Shown here: positions 8,986-15,411 of the stretch, piece after piece
How the letters are laid out: every line of letters starts with the position of its first letter
How positions within the stretch are numbered: position 1 is the stretch's first letter
NCBI GenBank assembly: GCA_028279065.1
Contig: JANQSY010000029.1
Span: 1 to 32,307, forward strand
Direction of reading: 5' to 3'
DNA from: Cytophagales bacterium
GTDB lineage: Bacteria > Bacteroidota > Bacteroidia > Cytophagales > CCMP332
DNA: 32,307 nt
The notes under the pieces: model-generated
Databases searched by the model: none
Told to the model about the DNA's origin: nothing
What the model saw: the letters and a program-made list of their open reading frames with translations, nothing else
Translations under genes and position numbers: made by a program

Positions 8986-9582
8986 ATGAAAAAAATAACA
9001 ATCCTATTGATCTTAATATCCACCAGTCTAAGTTTCGGCCAAACACCACCGCTGAATCCCTTTTTTGAAAAATATCGGGATGATGATCGGTTCACCCAGG
9101 TATATATATCCGGAAAAATGCTGAACCTGATCGCGGAATTGGATGACGAAGATTATGATGACGATGAGGAAAGGGCGGATTCTGAAAATATTAAGTCCAC
9201 ACTCCAGCAACTAGATGGCATATGGGTCCTGAGCATAGGAGATGATGACGAAAGCGGGATCAAGCTGGGAAAAGGAAAAGGGGAGGATGCCTTGGATTGC
9301 AGGGATTTATACAAAGAGGCCAAGGGGATGGTTGTAGCTGGAGAGTATGAAGAACTCATGACTGTAAGGGATGAAGGAGAAGAGTTCCTTATCCTGATCC
9401 AGGAAAAGGAAAAGATAATTTCGGAACTGGTCCTGCTAGGTTACGAGACGGAAGAATGCTGCGACGGTGATAGCTTTTTTATGCTTTCTCTGAGAGGAAA
9501 GATCGACCTAAGAGGGATCTCAGATATAGGTGAGGCCCTGGACATAGAAGAATTGGAAAAACTTGAAAAACTAGAAGAATAA
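8986..9582 (+). CDS. DUF4252 domain exported protein (first copy)
   Basis: A 198-residue protein with a signal peptide (residues 1-18, cleavage before Q-T-P-P). The mature N-terminus F-F-E-K-Y-R-D-D-D-R-F-T-Q-V-Y-I-S-G-K-M matches DUF4252. An unusual acidic insert of D/E residues lies at about 51-68, and the C-terminus is a strand-helix unit ending LEELEKLEKLEE. It starts 3 bp after the anti-sigma gene and its stop overlaps the next ATG (TAATG at 9580-9584). DUF4252 has no proven function. Its repeated association with a sigma/anti-sigma pair suggests an envelope-stress output or sensor, which is an inference. Confidence 0.82.
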   Translation: MKKITILLILISTSLSFGQTPPLNPFFEKYRDDDRFTQVYISGKMLNLIAELDDEDYDDDEERADSENIKSTLQQLDGIWVLSIGDDDESGIKLGKGKGEDALDCRDLYKEAKGMVVAGEYEELMTVRDEGEEFLILIQEKEKIISELVLLGYETEECCDGDSFFMLSLRGKIDLRGISDIGEALDIEELEKLEKLEE

Positions 9583-10073
9583 TGAAAAAGCTATTGGTAT
9601 TTATGATCCTGTTCCTGGGAATGGCGCTTATGGTGGACTTGCTTGCAAGAACAAACCCGGTGGATGAGTTTGCGAACCAGCATAAGGATTCCAAGGGCTC
9701 TTTTAACCTTGATATAGGCACCTCTTTCCTAAAAGACCATGAAGGAGATGAAAGTTTGTTCGAGAAGGTTGACAATGTAAGGATCCTCACTTTCGATAAG
9801 GATGGGGGAAAATATTGGGGCATGGATATCAAGAAGCTTCAAAAAAACCTGAAGAAGAAAGGATTTGAAAATTACATGAAGATCAAGGACGATGATACGA
9901 TGGTAGGTCTTTATGCCCTTGAGAAGAAAAAGACAATTTCAGATTGGGTCATGCTGGTCGATGGAAAAGAGACCATCTTCCTTCTGGAGATCAAGGGAAG
10001 GTTCGATTATGATGACCTGGAAAAGATCGGAGCAGAGCTAGAGATCGACGAGGCGAAATACATAAATGACTAA
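9582..10073 (+). CDS. DUF4252 domain exported protein (second copy)
   Basis: A 163-residue paralogue of the preceding gene, starting inside its stop codon. A hydrophobic N-terminal segment (about 3-19) serves as signal peptide or anchor. The body follows the DUF4252 pattern: a helix with FEKVDNVRILTFD, a central strand around MKIKDDDTMVGLYALEKKKTI, and a C-terminal LLEIKGRFDYDDLEKIGAELEI that parallels LRGKIDLRGISDIGEALDIEEL in the first copy. The two copies are divergent enough to be an old duplication. This is the last gene of the sigma operon; a strong terminator follows 23 bp downstream. Confidence 0.82.
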   Translation: MKKLLVFMILFLGMALMVDLLARTNPVDEFANQHKDSKGSFNLDIGTSFLKDHEGDESLFEKVDNVRILTFDKDGGKYWGMDIKKLQKNLKKKGFENYMKIKDDDTMVGLYALEKKKTISDWVMLVDGKETIFLLEIKGRFDYDDLEKIGAELEIDEAKYIND

Positions 10074-10096
10074 AGAAAACCGGAGGTCAAATTCCT

Positions 10097-10157
10097 AGCC
10101 CCGGAGTTTTTTCAGATGGATGGTTCCTTCTGAAAATTGAACTCCCGGGCTTTTTTT
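10097..10157 (+). terminator. Intrinsic terminator of the sigma/DUF4252 operon
   Basis: A long hairpin: AGCCCCGGAGTT pairs with AACTCCCGGGCT (one mismatch), and an inner pair TCTGA/TCAGA extends the stem. It ends in seven T residues (10151-10157). It sits between the second DUF4252 gene and fbaA and separates the two transcription units. Confidence 0.85.
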
Positions 10158-10175
10158 CTTTGTGGGGAAAGTGGA

Positions 10176-10184
10176 TAGATTTGC
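10176..10184 (+). promoter_or_regulatory. -7 promoter box of fbaA
   Basis: TAGATTTGC matches the Bacteroidota -7 consensus TAnnTTTGC exactly and lies 18 bp before the fbaA ATG, just after the upstream terminator. The predicted 5' leader is about 15 nt. A TTTG at 10159-10162 is too close to be a normally spaced -33 element. Confidence 0.6.
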
Positions 10185-10202
10185 ATCAAATCCACTCAAG
10201 CT

Positions 10203-11270
10203 ATGGCTAATAAATTCAGTGCAGGGGTAGTCTGGGGACAAGAGACTGCCGATCTCCTTCAGTATGCAAACGAGAATGACTTCGCCCTTCCGGCGGTGAA
10301 TGTAGTTGGTACTAATTCCGTCAACGCAGTCCTTGAAACAGCCCGTAAGGTGAATTCTCCAGTTATGATACAGTTCTCTAATGGCGGCGCACAATTCTTT
10401 GCTGGAAAAGGACTTGATAATTCAGACCAGAACGCCTCAATTCTTGGGGGTGTTTCGGGAGCTCAGCATATCCAATTGATGGCTCAGGCATATGGGGTCA
10501 CTGTTGTCCTTCACACAGATCATGCTGCAAAAAAGCTGCTTCCATGGATTGATGGATTGCTGAACTACGGAGAGCAGTATTTTGAGGCACACAAAAGACC
10601 TCTGTATTCTTCTCATATGCTTGACCTTTCTGAAGAGCCATTAGAAGAAAATGTTTCCATAAGCAGAAGTTACCTTGAGAGAATGGATAAAATGGGGATG
10701 ATCCTTGAAATTGAATTGGGTGTAACCGGGGGGGAAGAAGATGGAGTTGACAACACAGATATTGACAGTTCAAGGCTCTATACTCAACCGGAAGAGGTTT
10801 GTTACGCTTACGAACAACTGAAAGAGGTGAGCGAAAACTTCACTGTGGCAGCTGCCTTTGGAAACGTACATGGGGTTTATAAACCGGGAAACGTGGAGTT
10901 AAAACCCATAATCCTTAAAAACTCTCAGGATTATATAGTCCAAAAGCACAATACAGGCCGAAATCCATTGAATTTCGTGTTCCACGGTGGATCCGGATCT
11001 TCCCAGGAAGATATTCGGGAGGCTATAGGTTATGGGGTGATCAAAATGAATATTGACACAGATATGCAATGGGCCTATTGGGAAGGAGTAAAGAATTACG
11101 CTGATGAAAAGAGTGGTTACCTGCAATCCCAGATCGGAAATCCAGAAGGGGATGATAAGCCTAACAAAAAGTTCTACGATCCAAGGGTTTGGCTGAGAAA
11201 AGGCGAAGAGAACTTTGTTGAAAGATTGACTCAGGCCTTTGAAGACCTAAATTGTATCAACCAAAACTAA
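10203..11270 (+). CDS. fbaA: Class II fructose-bisphosphate aldolase
   Basis: A zinc-dependent aldolase that interconverts fructose-1,6-bisphosphate with DHAP and glyceraldehyde-3-phosphate. The 355 residues match the E. coli FbaA type (class IIA). Seen in sequence: LHTDHAAK with the catalytic Asp106 and zinc ligand His107; LGVTGGEEDGVDN (residues 172-184), preceded by the active-site Glu171; zinc ligands His223 in FGNVHGVYKPGN and His261 in FVFHGGSGS; and the phosphate-binding KMNIDTD at 281-287. All key residues are present, so it should be active in glycolysis and gluconeogenesis. A WYL-domain regulator follows 9 bp downstream. Confidence 0.97.
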   Translation: MANKFSAGVVWGQETADLLQYANENDFALPAVNVVGTNSVNAVLETARKVNSPVMIQFSNGGAQFFAGKGLDNSDQNASILGGVSGAQHIQLMAQAYGVTVVLHTDHAAKKLLPWIDGLLNYGEQYFEAHKRPLYSSHMLDLSEEPLEENVSISRSYLERMDKMGMILEIELGVTGGEEDGVDNTDIDSSRLYTQPEEVCYAYEQLKEVSENFTVAAAFGNVHGVYKPGNVELKPIILKNSQDYIVQKHNTGRNPLNFVFHGGSGSSQEDIREAIGYGVIKMNIDTDMQWAYWEGVKNYADEKSGYLQSQIGNPEGDDKPNKKFYDPRVWLRKGEENFVERLTQAFEDLNCINQN

Positions 11271-11279
11271 ACATTTCTT

Positions 11280-12290
11280 ATGCCTGCAAATAAGGAAGCC
11301 CTTATCAGGTATAGAGTTATTAATCGAAGCCTGAGAAACAAACAGAAGCCATTTCCCAGTCTTCAGGAACTCATCAATAATTGTGAAGAAGCTCTAGGGA
11401 AGCCTGTTTCCAGGAGGACCGTTCAGGCTGACATGGAGGCGATGCGCTATGATGAACAGTTGGGTTTCAATGCGCCGATTGTATATGTTCCCGGGGAAAA
11501 GGGTTATACCTATGGTGACCCAAATTTTTCCATTGACAATATTCCCCTGAATTCCGATGACGTGGAAGCATTGGAATTCGCAACCAAGATCCTGAACCAG
11601 TTCAAAGGCATCGAACTTTTTCAACCCCTTACAGGAGCAATTGAGAAGATCACCCAGTCGGTAAAACTCAACCGCCATCTCTTCCCTGAACAAGAAGAGT
11701 ACGTTGAGGTGGAAAAGGCCCCAGAATATCAGGGCCAAGTCTACCTTCTACCCCTGGCCAAGGCCATCAAAGAGAAAAGAATACTGGACCTGGAGTACTC
11801 AAGTTTCAAAAGGAAGGAAAGCAGGAATTATTTCTTTGCCCCGCTTCTTTTAAAGGAATACAAAAGCCGTTGGTATGTACTAGGATATAACTACCAAAAA
11901 GAGAAGATAATTACCTTTTCATTGGATCGGATCGAAGGGATCAGGGAAACAGAAAAGTTTTACAAGGAAAAATTGGATTTCGACTCCGGAAAGTATTTCA
12001 AGTATTCTTTTGGAATAACCTCTCCCATGGAAAATGAACCTGAGGAGGTGAAACTACAATTCTCTCCAAAACAGGCTCCTTACATTAAATCCCAACCTAT
12101 CCACCATTCTCAAAAGGTTCTGAAGGAAAACACCAAAGGGTTGCTGGTTTCATTAAGGGTGTTTCCTTCTTACGAATTGATCTCCCAATTACTTTCCTAC
12201 GGTGCAGATGTAACTGTAAAAAGTCCGAAGTCGCTTGTAAAGACTATGAGGTCCGAAGCAAAAAAGATCGAAAAAATCTATAAAAAATAA
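11280..12290 (+). CDS. WYL-domain transcriptional regulator
   Basis: A 336-residue regulator in three parts. A winged-helix DNA-binding domain occupies about residues 5-75 (SRRTVQADMEAMR is the recognition-helix region). A WYL ligand-sensing domain follows at about 150-222, with LDLEYSSF and RWYVLGYN at 197-204 (here W-Y-V-L instead of W-Y-L). The C-terminal WCX extension covers about 245-336. WYL proteins sense nucleotides or other small ligands and often regulate DNA-damage or defence functions. Its start lies 9 bp after fbaA, so the two are probably one transcript. Whether it regulates fbaA is unknown; no defence genes are adjacent. Confidence 0.9.
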   Translation: MPANKEALIRYRVINRSLRNKQKPFPSLQELINNCEEALGKPVSRRTVQADMEAMRYDEQLGFNAPIVYVPGEKGYTYGDPNFSIDNIPLNSDDVEALEFATKILNQFKGIELFQPLTGAIEKITQSVKLNRHLFPEQEEYVEVEKAPEYQGQVYLLPLAKAIKEKRILDLEYSSFKRKESRNYFFAPLLLKEYKSRWYVLGYNYQKEKIITFSLDRIEGIRETEKFYKEKLDFDSGKYFKYSFGITSPMENEPEEVKLQFSPKQAPYIKSQPIHHSQKVLKENTKGLLVSLRVFPSYELISQLLSYGADVTVKSPKSLVKTMRSEAKKIEKIYKK

Positions 12291-12294
12291 ACGC

Positions 12295-12311
12295 GCGCAG
12301 ATTCCCTGCGC
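12295..12311 (+). other. Short GC-rich hairpin after the WYL gene
   Basis: GCGCAG-ATTCC-CTGCGC is a perfect 6-bp inverted repeat. It overlaps the 10-bp palindrome CCTGCGCAGG at 12305-12314. There is no T-tract, so it is not a classical terminator. It could be an RNA-stability or attenuation hairpin before the small gene at 12345. Confidence 0.35.
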
Positions 12312-12344
12312 AGGAGCAGGGGTATTTGGTCATAAAAAATAATT

Positions 12345-12533
12345 ATGACCATTTCAATCAAAGATCAATTCAGGACCATTCCAACCTTAAACCGGGAATT
12401 ATTGCTCAATCGCTATATTAGTTATCTAAACCTAGTCAGATCAGGGTTCACCCCAGCCCAGGCCAAAATGCAGGTATTCAAAACTGATGATAAGATGTTC
12501 AGACTCGCCAGAAGGAATTACCTTGAGGTCTGA
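12345..12533 (+). CDS. Small hypothetical protein (62 aa)
   Basis: A 62-residue basic, soluble, mostly helical protein starting MTISIKDQFRTIPTL and ending RRNYLEV. It has no cysteine or membrane segment and I recognise no family. The segment RSGFTPAQAKMQVFKTDDKMFRLARRN has the look of a helix-turn-helix-sized bundle, but no DNA-binding motif can be claimed. Support for it being real: an ATG start, normal codon use, a position 54 bp after the WYL gene on the same strand, and a stop exactly abutting the convergent gene's stop, which leaves no wasted space. Confidence 0.55.
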   Translation: MTISIKDQFRTIPTLNRELLLNRYISYLNLVRSGFTPAQAKMQVFKTDDKMFRLARRNYLEV

Positions 12534-13256
12534 TCAGCGTCCAAGGTTTCTGGATTTGAATAAGGTATTTGGCAGAAAGTATTCATTATAGGCCGTTCTT
12601 TTCTGCATTTCAAAAAGTACCTCGTTGTAGTGGAGATAATAGTCATTTGCCCAATTCGCCTCAGGAGTATTAGATGCCAATGACCTGGCGTATTTATAAT
12701 AGGAATAAAGGTCCCAACCCAATCCATGTTCTATGGTGATCAGGTCTGTTTTCTTCTCCATCCAGGCACGATATTTTGGGATTACGCCATAGTTTAACGC
12801 CACAGCGATCAGTTCCATCCATGAGAGATGAAGGTAATCAACAATATGCGATAGTTCATGCCCCAAAACCCCCATTTGAGCATTAAAAGGAAGATTCCTT
12901 AGCAAAATCGGCTCCATGTATTCATTGGATCTGGAACTAATAATGACCTGAAATTTTCTCTTTTCTCCACCAAGGAAGAGGGTCCCTATGTTCGGAAAAG
13001 CAGAAAGTGGGGCAAAGGTTTCCCTAATAACAAATTCAATGGGAACATTCTCGAGTTCCGGAAAATGAGATAAGACCAAAAGGATCTGTGGTTTGAACTT
13101 GTCAGGAATCGACTTATGATTGCCATACAAGGCTTCCAGACTATCAAAATATGCCTGATTTTCTTCAAAAAGACTACTATTCCCATCTTCAAGGAGCATT
13201 GAAGATCCGAACTGAGAGAAAAGGATCATGAAAATGGGAAATAGTAAAAATTTCAA
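12534..13256 (-). CDS. Exported HExxH putative zinc metallopeptidase
   Basis: A 240-residue protein with an N-terminal signal peptide (about 1-19). The centre carries GHELSHIVDYLH with the zinc-binding HExxH at residues 133-137, set in a helix as in zincins. Some 33-40 residues later comes E-K-K-T-D-L-I-T-I-E-H-G-L-G, where Asp171 or Glu176 could be the third ligand. I cannot assign a named peptidase family. The protein likely acts in the periplasm or at the outer membrane. It is divergent from the VWA gene across an 82-bp gap and convergent with the 62-residue gene, whose stop codon abuts its own in the palindrome TGATCA. Confidence 0.7.
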   Translation of the reverse strand: MKFLLFPIFMILFSQFGSSMLLEDGNSSLFEENQAYFDSLEALYGNHKSIPDKFKPQILLVLSHFPELENVPIEFVIRETFAPLSAFPNIGTLFLGGEKRKFQVIISSRSNEYMEPILLRNLPFNAQMGVLGHELSHIVDYLHLSWMELIAVALNYGVIPKYRAWMEKKTDLITIEHGLGWDLYSYYKYARSLASNTPEANWANDYYLHYNEVLFEMQKRTAYNEYFLPNTLFKSRNLGR

Positions 13257-13307
13257 GGTCTCGAATTAATCTGGTGTCAAGAGCGTTAATCTATTTTTCG
13301 GTTAAAC

Positions 13308-13316
13308 TAAATTCGC
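13308..13316 (+). promoter_or_regulatory. Candidate -7 box of the VWA gene
   Basis: TAAATTCGC differs from TAnnTTTGC at one position and lies 22 bp before the TTG start of the VWA gene, in the divergent gap. No clear -33 element is present. Confidence 0.35.
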
Positions 13317-13338
13317 CAAAAAAAGATTCGATAACCAA

Positions 13339-15411
13339 TTGATCCAATTCGAAACATCCGCACTCTGGCTACTATTGATCATTCCGATTGTGGGTTTAAT
13401 TGTATGGATCCATTATTCATGGAACCACCCCTGGAGCAAATCAGCAAATGGACTTCTTAGAGGGGTAAGGGCAATTAGTTTATTGCTGATCTTTATTTTA
13501 CTTCTGGCCCCCTTCTTAAATACCACCAAAACATATACCAGCCAGTCAAAATTCATCCTGGCGATTGATGATTCCGAATCCATGGTTTCAGGTCTTAACC
13601 CGATCGACCCGGATGAAATGAGCAGTTCAATTCCAATACTTTCTGAAAAGATCCAAAACTCAAACAGGATCCCGGTCATTGAACTGATCTCGGAGAAGGT
13701 AATTGAAGAAAATCAGAAAAAAATCGAGTTTAACAACCCAACAACAAATATCGACAGGTTCCTTCACTCTCTCGAAAAGAAGCATGATCCGAATGACATT
13801 TCAGGGGTACTACTGATCAGTGATGGGATATTCAATTCCGGCCTTTCACCTGACTTTGATGCCTATCCTTATCCCATTCACACCTTGGGTACAGGAGATA
13901 CAATAAGCCCAATGGACCTGAAGATCTCCTTTTTGGATTACAACAGGATCGCTTACAAGGGCTCAAGGTTTCCGGTAAAGGTGGAATACCTTGCCAAAGG
14001 TCTAAAGGGACAAAAAGCCGAGCTTTCAATAAGGGATGAAAATGGAAAAAGCGTTAATCGGGAAGAAGTCCAGTTTCAACGAGAGAATGATTTTGGAGAA
14101 AAAGTCTTTTACATTGATGCTGATTCATCCGGGAGGAAAAAATACCGGGTTGAGATCAGTTCCAACCAGGAAGAGTTCAATACAAATAACAATTCAAGAA
14201 TATTCCATATAGATGTGATCGATGATAAAAGATCGATCCTCATAGCCGCCCTGGCTCCTCATCCTGATATAGGAGCAATAAGAAATTCACTGGAAGAAAA
14301 GGAAGGTTTAGAGATAGACCTTTGGTTTCCTAATTCCAACCTTGACCTGGAAAAGGAAAGGGATCTGGTAATCTTTCACCAAATCCCGAATTTTAGAGGA
14401 TTTGGGGCTGAGCTTTACGAAAAGGTGAGATCTGAAAAAATCCCCTGCCTTTTTGTGTGGGGCCAACAAATGGATCTAAGATCATTCATGAGAGATTTTA
14501 GCAATCCGATCAAAGGAAACATTCAGACACAAATAGACGAGGTTTCTGCAAGCTTGAACGATGACTTTTTGCCTTTTGACATTCCGGAACACCTTGCTAT
14601 AAGACTGACTCAATTTCCTCCACAGGCTGTTCCATTTGGGGATTACTTTCCAAATTCAGCAGCACAAGTCTTGCTTTCCCAAAAGATCGGAAAAGCTGAG
14701 TCAAACCGACCCCTATTCCTTTTTTCGGAAAGGGATGATCAGAAATATGGCCTTTTTATGGGAAATGGACTCTGGCGATGGAGGCTACTTGAATCAGAGG
14801 CATTTGAAAATCCTGATCTTACCGATGTACTGATCAATAGTTCGGTTCAGTTTCTGGTCCTGGATGAGGAGAAAGAAAGATTCAGATTCTACATTTCTGA
14901 ATCAGAAGTCCTTGAGGGCAGTCCTGCTTTATTCAATGTTGAATACTACAATGAGATATTTGAAAAAAGCTTTGGAAATCAGATCGACCTTCTGATCACA
15001 AATCAGGATGGAGAGCAATTGAAATTTAAATATCAGAATACTCAAGGGGCAGGGAAATTTCAGGTTTCAGGATTAGAGGCAGGAGAATATGGATTCATAG
15101 CAACTACCACTGTTGGTGAAAAGGAGTTTAAAAATGAAGGTCAGTTTTCAGTTGTACGATCCGAACTCGAGAAGCTAAACCTTACAGCTGATCATAATTT
15201 ACTCAGGAATTTGGCAAAGAAAAGTGGCGGGATTTTCACAAAAGATTGGACCGACCCAAGGCTTGAATCAATTCTATCCAGCAACACCGCTCAGATCATG
15301 ACATCCAGACAATCCATGACAGCCGCCATTGATATCAAATGGATCCTGGGAATTATTTGCTTTTGGCTTGCTGCCGAATGGTTTTTTAGAAAAAGGCTAG
15401 GAGGCTACTAG
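13339..15411 (+). CDS. Membrane-bound VWA-domain protein
   Basis: A 690-residue protein starting at TTG (13339). Two membrane helices come first (about 8-26 and 41-60), as in BatA/aerotolerance-type proteins. A von Willebrand A-like domain follows, opening with F-I-L-A-I-D-D-S-E-S-M whose D77-x-S79-x-S81 fits a MIDAS metal site. A central region of about 290-480 (ILIAALAPHPDIGAIRN, FVWGQQMD) resembles the glutamine-amidotransferase-like fold common to these membrane proteins. Beta-rich domains precede a final helix at about 668-686, so both ends are anchored. The function is unknown; relatives act in envelope or secretion contexts. The stop overlaps the stop of convergent clpC. Confidence 0.85.
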   Translation: MIQFETSALWLLLIIPIVGLIVWIHYSWNHPWSKSANGLLRGVRAISLLLIFILLLAPFLNTTKTYTSQSKFILAIDDSESMVSGLNPIDPDEMSSSIPILSEKIQNSNRIPVIELISEKVIEENQKKIEFNNPTTNIDRFLHSLEKKHDPNDISGVLLISDGIFNSGLSPDFDAYPYPIHTLGTGDTISPMDLKISFLDYNRIAYKGSRFPVKVEYLAKGLKGQKAELSIRDENGKSVNREEVQFQRENDFGEKVFYIDADSSGRKKYRVEISSNQEEFNTNNNSRIFHIDVIDDKRSILIAALAPHPDIGAIRNSLEEKEGLEIDLWFPNSNLDLEKERDLVIFHQIPNFRGFGAELYEKVRSEKIPCLFVWGQQMDLRSFMRDFSNPIKGNIQTQIDEVSASLNDDFLPFDIPEHLAIRLTQFPPQAVPFGDYFPNSAAQVLLSQKIGKAESNRPLFLFSERDDQKYGLFMGNGLWRWRLLESEAFENPDLTDVLINSSVQFLVLDEEKERFRFYISESEVLEGSPALFNVEYYNEIFEKSFGNQIDLLITNQDGEQLKFKYQNTQGAGKFQVSGLEAGEYGFIATTTVGEKEFKNEGQFSVVRSELEKLNLTADHNLLRNLAKKSGGIFTKDWTDPRLESILSSNTAQIMTSRQSMTAAIDIKWILGIICFWLAAEWFFRKRLGGY

